A stretch of 64,000 nt of DNA from Streptomyces antibioticus (lineage in GTDB: Bacteria; Actinomycetota; Actinomycetes; Streptomycetales; Streptomycetaceae): positions 5,257,798 to 5,321,797 of the forward strand of contig NZ_CM007717.1 of the NCBI RefSeq assembly GCF_002019855.1. The letters run 5' to 3'. Positions 1 to 7,839 of this stretch are shown piece by piece (positions within the stretch are counted from its first letter, which is position 1; every line of letters begins with the position of its first letter). The notes under the pieces were generated by a model. It saw nothing but the letters and a program-made list of their open reading frames with translations. It was not told where the DNA came from and did no database searches. The translations under genes were made by a program, and so were the position numbers.

Positions 1-1054
1 GCGGCGTACGGCCGCCCAGCCGCGCCGGCCAGGTGGCGAGCGGCGCCGACTCCACGAGCTGGCCGAACCACCACGACCGCTCCCCGCGACCGGCGGGCGG
101 CTTGGGGGACACACCGTCCCGCTCCATGCCCGGATCGCACTCATGCGGTGCCTCGACCACGATCGTCGGCGTGTCCCGGGTGCGGTCCACCGACACGCAG
201 GCCCCGGCCCGGACCGCCATCCGCGCGGCCAGCGCCGACCCGGGCAGCGCCGACAGCAGCTCCGCCGCGGTCGCCCGGACCGTACGGCTGCGGTCGGTCA
301 GCGCCTGTTCCAGGAACGGTTCGTCGCGCGCGCCGAGCCCGGTGCGCAGCGAGTCGACGAACATCAGCCGGTCCTCGGCGCGCTCGGTCGGCCAGGTCGA
401 GACGAGCAGCTCCCGCCCGGCGTCCGCGTCCCGGGCGCGCAGCGCCGACAGGACCGCGACCCGCTCGGCGAACAGGCCCTCCCGCCACAGCTTCGCGATC
501 CGCTCGGTCTCCCGCGGGCCGGGCAGGGCACCGCCCCCACCCGGTGTCGCCCGCAGGGCGAACCGCCAGTCCGGGTTCAGCCGGGCCAGCCACAGGGCGC
601 GCGGCCCGGCGAACTCCAGCGCCGCCGGACGCAGATCGGTCCGCGCGCGGGCCGCGTCGAGCAGCGCCGGCAGGGACTCGGCGGGCGGTGCGAGCCCGCG
701 CGTGTTGGCCGTCTGGAGCCACTGCGGCAGCAGCTCCATCAGGTCCGGCGCCGTGCCTCTGCGGCCTGCCGTGCCGGCGCCGGGGCGGTCGGCCAGCAGC
801 AGGGCGAGTCTGCGGGCGGCGGCCGGGGGCAGCGCCGGGCGCGGGTCGGCGGGGGCCGCCTCCGGGCGCGGCGCGGCGGCCCGCCCCGGCCGCAGCCCGG
901 CCCGCCGCCGTACGGTCTCGGCGGCCGCCGCGTCCAGCAGCGCGCCCGGTGCCGCCCGGCCCCGGGGGACACCCTCGGGCGTACGGCGGTCCGTGCCGAG
1001 GAGGGCCGCGGTGAGCAGCTCCTCCCACGCGGGGCTGGTCGCGGGGGTGGTCAC
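1..1054 (-). CDS. DUF5691 family protein (partial, C-terminus beyond window)
   Basis: The reading frame begins with GTG at 1054 and stays open to the window edge (351 codons seen). A purine-rich AGGGA at 1061-1065 precedes the start. The N-terminus reads VTTPATSPAWEELLTAALLG, typical of DUF5691 proteins, and the rest is rich in Leu, Ala, Arg and Trp, as in helical-repeat proteins (for example MELLPQWLQTANTRG and LWLARLNPDWRFALRAT). In actinobacteria this family sits beside a SWIM-domain gene and a MoxR/VWA pair, as here. The molecular function is unknown. The SWIM-family gene lies 66 nt upstream on the same strand, so the two are probably co-transcribed. The upstream in-frame sequence is repetitive, so a slightly longer N-terminus is possible. 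Confidence 0.85.
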   Translation of the reverse strand, partial: MTTPATSPAWEELLTAALLGTDRRTPEGVPRGRAAPGALLDAAAAETVRRRAGLRPGRAAAPRPEAAPADPRPALPPAAARRLALLLADRPGAGTAGRRGTAPDLMELLPQWLQTANTRGLAPPAESLPALLDAARARTDLRPAALEFAGPRALWLARLNPDWRFALRATPGGGGALPGPRETERIAKLWREGLFAERVAVLSALRARDADAGRELLVSTWPTERAEDRLMFVDSLRTGLGARDEPFLEQALTDRSRTVRATAAELLSALPGSALAARMAVRAGACVSVDRTRDTPTIVVEAPHECDPGMERDGVSPKPPAGRGERSWWFGQLVESAPLATWPARLGGRTP

Positions 1055-1077
1055 AGGGGTTCCCTTCGCCGCAGTCA

Positions 1078-1131
1078 CAGTCGAACCCGTCGCAGTCGGT
1101 CCCGTCACAGTCGGACCCGTCACAGTCGAAC
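1078..1131. repeat. 15-bp tandem repeat across the SWIM-family stop codon
   Basis: About 3.6 copies of a 15-bp unit (consensus CAGTCGGACCCGTCA on the + strand) span the end of the SWIM-family gene and the leader of the DUF5691 gene. The period is five codons, so the TGA that ends the upstream gene (1120-1122) recurs in frame in other copies. It looks like a replication-slippage expansion of the gene end. Confidence 0.8.
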
Positions 1132-2268
1132 CGCCTCTCCCGAGCCGGGCGCCCACGCCGTCAGCGGGGTGAAGCCGCGGTGGCCGGACTCGCCGAAGAC
1201 CGTGACCGGCCCGCCGCCCGACAGGGCGACCAGACGCCACAGACCGGAGCGGCCCGCCGGGCCCTGGACGAGCGGCAGAGCCGTGTCACCGGAGGCGTCG
1301 GCCACCTGCCAGCCGTCGCCGTCCGGCACCGGCACGACGTCGTCCAGCGTCACCGGGATCGACTCCCGCCACGGGTCGTCGCGCAGCGCCTCGCCGTACC
1401 GGACGGTCGCCCCGGCCGTCGTCACCCCCGGCGGGCGGACCGTGGCCGGTGCGGGCGCGGCGAACCGCTCGCCCAGCGTCGCCCGCAGCCGGCCGGAACC
1501 CGCGTGGGCGGACAGCTCGGCGTCCAGCGCCAGACCGACCGGCAGTGCGAGGTCCGGCGCCCGGCCCGCCGGGCCGTAGGACAGCACGAGGGCCGTACGC
1601 CCCGACCCGATGCCGTACAGCCAGATGCGACGGGTCGTCAGTCTCGGGTCCGTCAGGTCGTACTGGGCGAGAACCAGCCAGTGGTCGCGCACCGGCGGGC
1701 CGGCCGGTGCCGACGGGAGGCCGACGCGGGTGCGGACGGTGGCCGCCAGGGGTCCCGGCAGCCGCTCGCGGTGCTGCCAGCCCCGGCTCAGGAGATGGAG
1801 CAGCGCGCACTCCTCGAGCAGCCGAGTCGGCCAGTCGGGGCCGGACGCGACGACAGAGTCCAACTCCCGCACCCGTGAGGCGAGTCCGGGCGCCTGGGCG
1901 TCGACCATCCGGGCGGCCGTCTCCTCCCAGAGCCCGTACCCCGACCGCTCGGCCGTGGCCAGACCCGACCGCAGCAGATCGGCGAGGCGCTGCTCCAGCT
2001 CCGCCGCCCCCGCAGTGATCCGCTCGGCGCGCCGCTCCGCCCTGCGGCGCGCCGCCTCCGGATCGGCGAGCCCCGAACCGCCTTCCCCCACCGGGCCCTT
2101 GGCACCTTCCTCCGGTGAACCACCGCCCCACACCACGCCCTCCCGCGAACAGCCCGCATCGAACCACCGCCCGGGCACGCCGAGTTTGCTTCCCGCTTTG
2201 CGTGACACGGAGTCAGGGGCCAGGGACAGCACCTGGTCCGCCGACCGGCGCACCTCCTGCTGAGTCAT
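1120..2268 (-). CDS. SWIM zinc finger family protein lacking the SWIM motif
   Basis: The protein has 382 residues. The start (MTQQEVRRSADQVLSLAPDS) and the body from ADPEAARRRAERRAERITAG onward match the actinobacterial SWIM zinc finger family that pairs with DUF5691, MoxR and VWA genes. In that family a SWIM motif (CxC, spacer, CxH) normally follows the Val-Trp-Gly segment near residue 45. Here VVWG runs straight into GGSPEEGAKG, and no CxC or CxH is present anywhere in the N-terminal third. The frame is intact, so this looks like a clean in-frame loss of roughly 70 residues (length judged from memory of the family). Without the motif, DNA or protein binding by the SWIM fold is doubtful. Transcription probably starts within a few bases of ATG 2268, giving a leaderless message. 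Confidence 0.85.
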   Translation of the reverse strand: MTQQEVRRSADQVLSLAPDSVSRKAGSKLGVPGRWFDAGCSREGVVWGGGSPEEGAKGPVGEGGSGLADPEAARRRAERRAERITAGAAELEQRLADLLRSGLATAERSGYGLWEETAARMVDAQAPGLASRVRELDSVVASGPDWPTRLLEECALLHLLSRGWQHRERLPGPLAATVRTRVGLPSAPAGPPVRDHWLVLAQYDLTDPRLTTRRIWLYGIGSGRTALVLSYGPAGRAPDLALPVGLALDAELSAHAGSGRLRATLGERFAAPAPATVRPPGVTTAGATVRYGEALRDDPWRESIPVTLDDVVPVPDGDGWQVADASGDTALPLVQGPAGRSGLWRLVALSGGGPVTVFGESGHRGFTPLTAWAPGSGEAVRL

Positions 2269-2275
2269 GTCCTCG

Positions 2276-2298
2276 ACGGTAGGTCCTCCCACTGACAA
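2276..2298 (-). promoter_or_regulatory. RecA-NDp / PafBC-type DNA-damage promoter for the SWIM-family gene
   Basis: Read on the minus strand, TTGTCAGTG (2298-2290), eight bases and TACCGT (2281-2276) match TTGTCRGTG-N8-TAnnnT exactly. That is the RecA-independent damage-inducible promoter that PafBC controls in mycobacteria. The expected transcription start falls at about 2269-2270, next to ATG 2268, which implies a leaderless transcript. Seen in the sequence; damage control is inferred from the promoter class. Confidence 0.75.
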
Positions 2299-2347
2299 TC
2301 GGTCCGGACGCTGCCTCCGCCAGGACGTTTCCGCAGGTCGGATCGCA

Positions 2348-2370
2348 TTGTCAGTGGCGTGGTGCACGGT
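2348..2370 (+). promoter_or_regulatory. RecA-NDp-like promoter for the MoxR-DUF5682-VWA operon
   Basis: TTGTCAGTG at 2348-2356, eight bases, then CACGGT at 2365-2370. The upstream element is perfect; the -10 keeps the A and final T of TAnnnT but lacks the first T, so it may be weaker than its partner. With the divergent copy it forms an exact 11-bp inverted repeat (2289-2299 and 2347-2357). The transcript would start near 2377, leaving a leader with a good ribosome-binding site (GGAGGGGA, 2399-2406) before ATG 2414. Confidence 0.6.
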
Positions 2371-2413
2371 GGACACCAGATCCGAACCGGCCGAGCTGGA
2401 GGGGACCTCCGCC

Positions 2414-3544
2414 ATGTCCGTGTCCGTAGACCCGTCGTTCCTGAAACCCGCTCAGCAGCAGCCGGCGCAGGCGTTGCGACCGCATGCCGAGCACGCCTTC
2501 GCCGCCGAACTCACCGCGCTCGCCGCGCAGGACGACCGTCCGCGCCCGCCTCGCTGGAAGCTGTCCCCGTGGGGCGTCGCCACCTACCTGCTCGGCGGCA
2601 CCCTGCCGGACGGCACGGTGATCACCCCGAAGTACGTCGGCTCGCGCCGGCTGGTCGAGGTCGCCGTCAGCACCCTCGCCACGGACCGCGCCCTGCTGCT
2701 GCTCGGGGTGCCCGGCACCGCCAAGACCTGGGTCTCCGAGCACCTGGCCGCCGCGGTCAGCGGCGACTCGACCCTGCTGGTGCAGGGCACCGCGGGCACC
2801 CCGGAGGAGGCCATCCGCTACGGCTGGAACTACGCCCAGTTGCTGGCCCAGGGCCCGAGCAGAGCGGCCATGGTGCCCAGCCCGGTCATGCGGGCCATGG
2901 CGGAGGGCAGGACCGTCCGCGTCGAGGAGCTGACCCGGATCCCGGCGGACGTCCAGGACGCCCTCATCACCGTCCTGTCGGAGAAGACGCTGCCCATACC
3001 GGAGTTGGGGCAGGAGGTGCAGGCGGTGCGCGGCTTCAACCTCGTCGCCACCGCGAACGACCGGGACCGGGGGGTCAACGAACTGTCCAGCGCCCTGCGC
3101 CGGCGCTTCAACACGGTGGTGCTGCCGCTGCCGGAGAGCGTCGAGGCCGAGGTGGACATCGTGGCCCGCCGGGTCGACCAGATCGGCCGCTCGCTGGATC
3201 TGCCGGCCGTGCCGGACGGCATCACCGAGATCCGCCGCGTGGTCACGGTCTTCCGTGAACTGCGCGACGGGATCACCTCCGACGGGCGGACGAAGGTGAA
3301 GTCGCCCAGCGGCACCCTGTCCACCGCCGAGGCCATCTCCGTCGTCACCGGCGGCCTCGCGCTGGCCGCCCACTTCGGCGACGGCGTGCTGCGGGCCGGT
3401 GATGTGGCCGCGGGGATCCTCGGCGCGGTCGTCCGCGACCCGGCGGCCGACCGGGTGGTCTGGCGGGAGTACCTGGAGGCGGTCGTCCGCGAGCGCGACG
3501 GCTGGAGCGACTTCTACCGGGCCTGCCGGGAGGTGAGCGGATGA
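2414..3544 (+). CDS. MoxR-family AAA+ ATPase
   Basis: A 376-residue AAA+ ATPase of the MoxR type. Walker A is GVPGTAKT (98-105). Walker B ends VRVEEL (about 168-173), with Glu-Glu where Asp-Glu is usual. Sensor 1 is ATAND (Asn 215) and the arginine-finger region is ALRRRF (229-231). MoxR ATPases work as hexamers that remodel partners, nearly always with a VWA protein, and one lies two genes downstream. The start at 2414 is chosen for the strong ribosome-binding site GGAGGGGA at 2399-2406; an earlier in-frame ATG at 2267 would lie upstream of the promoter. The stop overlaps the next start (ATGA). First gene of a three-gene operon likely induced by DNA damage. The client is unknown. Confidence 0.9.
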   Translation: MSVSVDPSFLKPAQQQPAQALRPHAEHAFAAELTALAAQDDRPRPPRWKLSPWGVATYLLGGTLPDGTVITPKYVGSRRLVEVAVSTLATDRALLLLGVPGTAKTWVSEHLAAAVSGDSTLLVQGTAGTPEEAIRYGWNYAQLLAQGPSRAAMVPSPVMRAMAEGRTVRVEELTRIPADVQDALITVLSEKTLPIPELGQEVQAVRGFNLVATANDRDRGVNELSSALRRRFNTVVLPLPESVEAEVDIVARRVDQIGRSLDLPAVPDGITEIRRVVTVFRELRDGITSDGRTKVKSPSGTLSTAEAISVVTGGLALAAHFGDGVLRAGDVAAGILGAVVRDPAADRVVWREYLEAVVRERDGWSDFYRACREVSG

Positions 3545-6216
3545 CCGACGCCCGCGCGGGCGCGGCGGCGGGCGGAACGGCACACACAGAGGCAGTGCGG
3601 GCGAAGAGGCCGGAGAAGGCGAAGGAACCGGAGAAGGTGAAGGACGGGGGACGCATGACGGGGGTTCGGAGTGCCGGCGTCGACCGGCGGGACGACGACA
3701 CACGCTGGCCGGCCCTGTTCGGGGTGCGGCACCACGGGCCGGGGTCGGCGCGGGCGGTCCGGGCGGCGCTCGACGCCGCCCGGCCCCGGGTCGTGCTGAT
3801 CGAGGGGCCGCCCGAGGCCGACGCGCTGATCCCGCTGGCCGCCGACCCGGACATGCGGCCGCCGGTCGCCCTGCTCGCCCACGCGGTCGACGAACCGGGC
3901 CGCTCCGCGTTCTGGCCGATGGCCGGGTTCTCCCCCGAGTGGGTCGCCCTGCGCTGGGCCCTGGAGCACGGCGTACCGGCCCGCTTCATCGACCTGCCGG
4001 CCACGCACACCCTGGCCTGGCAGGGAGAGGAGGACGTGGGAGAAGAACCGGCTGCCGTCACGCCTGACACCGCCTCACCTCACACCGTCGGCCTGCGCGC
4101 CGATCCGCTGGGCACGCTCGCCGGGATCGCCGGGTACGACGACGCCGAGCGCTGGTGGGAGGACGTGGTCGAGCACCGCACGGCGGGCCCCGGGAATCCG
4201 TTCGCGCCGTTCACCGCCCTGGAGGAGGCCATGGAGGCGCTCCGCGAGGCTGCGGACGGCGACGGGGGAGTGGGGGGAGGCGGGGAAGACCCCCGCGACC
4301 GGGTGCGGGAGGCGTACATGCGTCTCCAGGTGCGGGCGGCCCGCAAGGAGTTCGGGGACGACGGGGTGGCCGTGGTCTGCGGGGCGTGGCATGTGCCCGC
4401 CCTGCGGCGGCGGGCCCCCGTCGCCGCGGACCGGGCGCTGCTCAAGGGGCTGCCGAAGGTCAGGGCCGAGCTGACCTGGGTGCCCTGGACCCACCGCAGG
4501 CTGGCCCGCGCCGGGGGATACGGGGCGGGCATCGACGCGCCGGGCTGGTACGCGCATCTGTTCGACGCGCCGGACCGGCCGGTCGAGCGCTGGCTGACCA
4601 AGGTGGCGGGGCTGCTGCGCGAGGAGGACCGGATCGTCTCCCCGGCCCATGTCATCGAGGCGGTCCGGCTCGCGGAGACGCTCGCCGCGCTGCGCGGCAG
4701 GCCGCTGCCCGGTCTGAGCGAGACGGCCGACGCCGTGCGGGCGGTGCTGTGCGACGGCTCGGACGTCCCGGCGGCGCTCGTGCACGACCGGCTCGTGGTC
4801 GGTGACGTGCTGGGGGAGGTGCCGGCCGGTGCCCCGGCGGTGCCCTTGCAGCGCGACCTGGACCGGCTCCAGCGCCAGCTGCGGCTCCGTCCCGAGGCCG
4901 CCGAGCGCGAGCTGGAGCTCGATCTGCGCAAGGAGACCGACGCCGCGCGCGGCAGGCTGCTGCACCGGCTGCGGCTCCTGGGCGTCGGATGGGGCGAGCC
5001 GGTGGTCTCGCGGAGCGGCACGGGGACGTTCCGGGAGACCTGGCGGCTGCGCTGGGAGCCCGAGCTGTCGGTGCGGGTCGCCGAGGCCGGGGTGTGGGGG
5101 ACGACCGTACGGGCCGCGGCGAACACCAAGGCGGAGGAGGACGCGGTGGCCGCGCGGGGCCTCGCCGAGGTGACCGCCCTCGCCGAGCACTGTCTGCTGG
5201 CCGGACTGTCCCGGGCCCTGCCCGCCGTGATGCGGGTCCTCGCCGACCGCGCGGCCCTCGACACGGACGTCGGCCACCTCGCCCAGGCCCTGCCCGCCCT
5301 GGTCCGCTCCCTGCGCTACGGCGATGTGCGCGGCACCGACACGCGCGCGCTGACGGAGGTCGCCGCGGGCCTCGCCGAACGCATCTTCGTCGGCCTGCCC
5401 CCGGCCTGCGCCGCCCTTGACGGCGAGGCGGCGGAGGAGATGCGCCAGCACGTGGACGCCGTGCACGGGGCGGTGGGGTTGTTGGAGGAGACGGAGGTGG
5501 ACGGGAACCCCGACGAGGGCCCCGAGGGAGCTGGTGGCGGGGCTGATGGGGGAGCCCGTGTGCCGCGCGGTGGTGAGGGAGGGGCCGCGGCGGACGGGAG
5601 CGCCGTCGGCGGCGGGGACGCGGCCCGTGACGTGGTCGGCAGGGCGGTCCGTGACGCTGCTGGGCTGCGCGCAAGGTGGCGGGCCGTGTTGCGGTTGCTG
5701 GCAGGGCGGGACCGGGTGCCGGGGCTGATCCGGGGCCGGGCCGTGCGGCTGTCGCTGGACGACGGCGACCTGGACCCCGTGGAGGCGGCGCGGCTCATGG
5801 GGCTCGCCCTGTCGCCCGGGACCCCGCCGGGGGACGCGGCCGCGTGGATCGAGGGGTTCGTCGGCGGGGCCGGGGGCGGACTGCTGCTGGTGCACGACGA
5901 ACGGCTCCTCGCCCTGGTCGACGGCTGGCTCACCGGCGTACCGGCGGAGGCGTTCACCGATGTGCTGCCGCTGCTGCGGCGCACGTTCTCGGCGTACGAG
6001 GAAGGGGTGCGCAGAACCCTCGGTGAACTGGTCCGGCGGGGGCCGGGGGAGCGGGCGGGCGCGATCGGGGCCGGTCCCGGCGCGTTCGGGTTCGCGGACG
6101 GGCTCGACGGGGAGCGCGCGGACGCCGTGCTGCCGGTGGTGCGGCTGCTGCTGGGACGGGACGACGAACGGGGACCGGGCGGGAACGCCGGACCGGCGGA
6201 GGTGGCGACGACATGA
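3541..6216 (+). CDS. DUF5682 family protein
   Basis: A large protein (891 residues from ATG 3541, which overlaps the MoxR stop; ATG 3655 is an alternative that would drop a Lys/Glu/Pro-rich leader). The conserved body begins LFGVRHHGPGSARAV, continues with VLIEGPPEAD, and has VVCGAWHVPALRRR about 225 residues later. Two histidine-containing motifs around an acidic IEGP motif recall the TraB/GumN/ChaN group of putative metal-dependent hydrolases; that link is my inference. A charged, mostly helical middle is followed by a Gly/Ala-rich linker (about 655-690) and a second conserved block. It sits between MoxR and VWA genes with 4-nt overlaps on both sides, so it is probably made in fixed ratio with them. 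No experimental function is known to me. Confidence 0.8.
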   Translation: MTDARAGAAAGGTAHTEAVRAKRPEKAKEPEKVKDGGRMTGVRSAGVDRRDDDTRWPALFGVRHHGPGSARAVRAALDAARPRVVLIEGPPEADALIPLAADPDMRPPVALLAHAVDEPGRSAFWPMAGFSPEWVALRWALEHGVPARFIDLPATHTLAWQGEEDVGEEPAAVTPDTASPHTVGLRADPLGTLAGIAGYDDAERWWEDVVEHRTAGPGNPFAPFTALEEAMEALREAADGDGGVGGGGEDPRDRVREAYMRLQVRAARKEFGDDGVAVVCGAWHVPALRRRAPVAADRALLKGLPKVRAELTWVPWTHRRLARAGGYGAGIDAPGWYAHLFDAPDRPVERWLTKVAGLLREEDRIVSPAHVIEAVRLAETLAALRGRPLPGLSETADAVRAVLCDGSDVPAALVHDRLVVGDVLGEVPAGAPAVPLQRDLDRLQRQLRLRPEAAERELELDLRKETDAARGRLLHRLRLLGVGWGEPVVSRSGTGTFRETWRLRWEPELSVRVAEAGVWGTTVRAAANTKAEEDAVAARGLAEVTALAEHCLLAGLSRALPAVMRVLADRAALDTDVGHLAQALPALVRSLRYGDVRGTDTRALTEVAAGLAERIFVGLPPACAALDGEAAEEMRQHVDAVHGAVGLLEETEVDGNPDEGPEGAGGGADGGARVPRGGEGGAAADGSAVGGGDAARDVVGRAVRDAAGLRARWRAVLRLLAGRDRVPGLIRGRAVRLSLDDGDLDPVEAARLMGLALSPGTPPGDAAAWIEGFVGGAGGGLLLVHDERLLALVDGWLTGVPAEAFTDVLPLLRRTFSAYEEGVRRTLGELVRRGPGERAGAIGAGPGAFGFADGLDGERADAVLPVVRLLLGRDDERGPGGNAGPAEVATT

Positions 6217-7397
6217 CGGCGAGTGGACCCTCGACACCGCAGGACACCGCGCACGAGCGCCTGCGCCGCTGGCGCCTGATCCTGGGCGGCGACGCGGCCG
6301 ACGGCACCGGACACCGCCTGTCCGGACGGGACGCGGCCATGGACGGCACGCTCGCCGCCCTCTACGAGGACACCGGCGGCAAGCCCCGCGCGGGACGTGG
6401 CGGCGACCGTACGGCCGGCCTGGGCGCCTCCGCTCCCTCCGTGGCGCGCTGGCTCGGCGACATCCGCACCTACTTCCCCTCCTCCGTCGTCCAGGTCATG
6501 CAGCGCGACGCCATCGAGCGGCTGGGGCTGTCCGCGCTGCTCCTGGAGCCGGAGACACTCGCCGCGGTCGAACCGGACGTGCATCTCGTCGGCACTCTGC
6601 TCTCCCTCGCCAAGGCGATGCCGGACACCACGAAGGAGACGGCACGCACCGTCGTCCGCACGGTCGTGGAGGACCTGGAGCGGCGTCTCTCCGCCCGCAC
6701 CCGGGCCACCCTCACCGGCGCCCTCGACCGCGCCGCGCGCATCGCCCGCCCCCGCCACCGCGACATCGACTGGAACCGCACGATCGCCGCCAACCTCAAG
6801 CACCACCTGCCCGAGTACGGCACCGTCGTGCCGGAGCGGCTCGTCGGGTACGGGCGGGCGTCGCGGGCCGTGCGCAAGGAGGTCGTCCTCTGCGTCGACC
6901 AGTCGGGGTCGATGGCGGCGTCGGTGGTGTACGCGTCGGTGTTCGGGGCGGTGCTGGCGTCGATGCGGTCGGTGAGCACCCGCTTCCTGGTGTTCGACAC
7001 CGCGGTCGCCGACCTCACCGAGCACCTGGCCGACCCCGTCGACGTCCTCTTCGGCACCCGGCTCGGCGGCGGCACGGACATCAACCGGGCGCTCGCCCAC
7101 TGCCAGGCGGCCCTCACCCGTCCGGCGGACACGGTGGTGGTCCTGATCAGCGATCTGTACGAGGGCGGCATCCGCGGCGAGATGCTGAAGCGGGTCGCGG
7201 CGATGAAGGCGGCGGGCGTGCAGTTCGTGGCGCTCCTCGCCCTGTCCGACGAGGGGGCGCCCGCCTACGACCGGGAGCACGCGGCCGCGCTCGCGGCACT
7301 GGACGTCCCGGCGTTCGCCTGCACGCCCGAGGAGTTCCCGGAGGTGATGGCGGCGGCCCTGGAGAGACGCCCGCTGCCCGTGCCGGCCCCGGAGTGA
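6213..7397 (+). CDS. VWA domain-containing protein (MoxR partner)
   Basis: 394 residues. The C-terminal half is a von Willebrand factor A domain with a complete MIDAS: DQSGSM at 229-234 (DxSxS), a threonine in LGGGTDINRA near 288, and an aspartate in VLISDLYEGG near 313. The N-terminal half (about 1-200) is a family-specific helical region. The VWA domain binds a metal and partner proteins; with MoxR ATPases it forms chelatase-like remodelling complexes. ATG 6213 overlaps the DUF5682 stop. Last gene of the operon, followed by a 442-bp gap with a strong hairpin before sucC. No signal peptide or membrane segment is visible, so the complex should be cytoplasmic. Confidence 0.88.
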   Translation: MTASGPSTPQDTAHERLRRWRLILGGDAADGTGHRLSGRDAAMDGTLAALYEDTGGKPRAGRGGDRTAGLGASAPSVARWLGDIRTYFPSSVVQVMQRDAIERLGLSALLLEPETLAAVEPDVHLVGTLLSLAKAMPDTTKETARTVVRTVVEDLERRLSARTRATLTGALDRAARIARPRHRDIDWNRTIAANLKHHLPEYGTVVPERLVGYGRASRAVRKEVVLCVDQSGSMAASVVYASVFGAVLASMRSVSTRFLVFDTAVADLTEHLADPVDVLFGTRLGGGTDINRALAHCQAALTRPADTVVVLISDLYEGGIRGEMLKRVAAMKAAGVQFVALLALSDEGAPAYDREHAAALAALDVPAFACTPEEFPEVMAAALERRPLPVPAPE

Positions 7398-7839
7398 CAT
7401 GTCTACGGCGGGTAAGGGCGAGCAGACGCGTTCATGAGCGGAAAGGCCCCGGACGGCCGAAAGTCATCGGTTTGTCCGGCCGGAACCTCATGGAGTGGGG
7501 TGAGAGATGCCCATTGGGGTGGGAATCCCTCACTCTGCGTCGATCTGGCCCCTAAGGGGCTGCTCAGGGGGTCTCACCGGGCCGGCCCCAGTCCGGTGAG
7601 ACCCCGCCCGCGCGGCACCCCGTGCCAGTGAGCGCGACATCATGTGACAGGTATCACCGCTCAGGTGTGACCCTCGATTTAGGGGGTTCCAGCAAGCGGA
7701 GATAACCTGCGAGACGGACATGCCGCGTGCCCGGACACCGTGTGCGCTCCCCCTGTGACCCAAGCGGACGTCACGTTGCCCATCGCGGCACGCCCACGCA
7801 TCCAACGAACCGCGAGATCACTGATAGGGACGGAAGCGC
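7398..7839. other. Intergenic region between the VWA gene and sucC
   Basis: 442 bp with no convincing gene. It holds a perfect 13-bp hairpin (7568-7605), a smaller GCCCC/GGGGC palindrome (7548-7560) and the leader of sucC. A TAACCT hexamer near 7704 could be a -10 element for sucC, but I see no convincing -35 partner. Short frames here have poor codon bias and no recognisable product. Confidence 0.5.
7568..7605 (+). terminator. Hairpin downstream of the VWA operon, upstream of sucC
   Basis: Left arm GGGGTCTCACCGG (7568-7580), 12-nt loop, right arm CCGGTGAGACCCC (7593-7605): 13 uninterrupted base pairs. There is no T-tract, which is common for Streptomyces terminators. It lies 171 nt after the VWA stop and 235 nt before sucC, so it could end the first operon or act in a long sucC leader. 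Confidence 0.55.

Noticed and set aside
33..1579. Several long open frames on both strands over the DUF5691 gene
   Set aside because: Arg/Pro/Ala-rich products with no family features; the GTG-started minus frame from 1054 has recognisable DUF5691 sequence and proper third-position bias.
4075..6237. 720-codon open frame opposite the DUF5682 gene
   Set aside because: Antisense frame produced by high G+C; His/Pro/Gln/Arg-rich, no ribosome-binding site and no domain.
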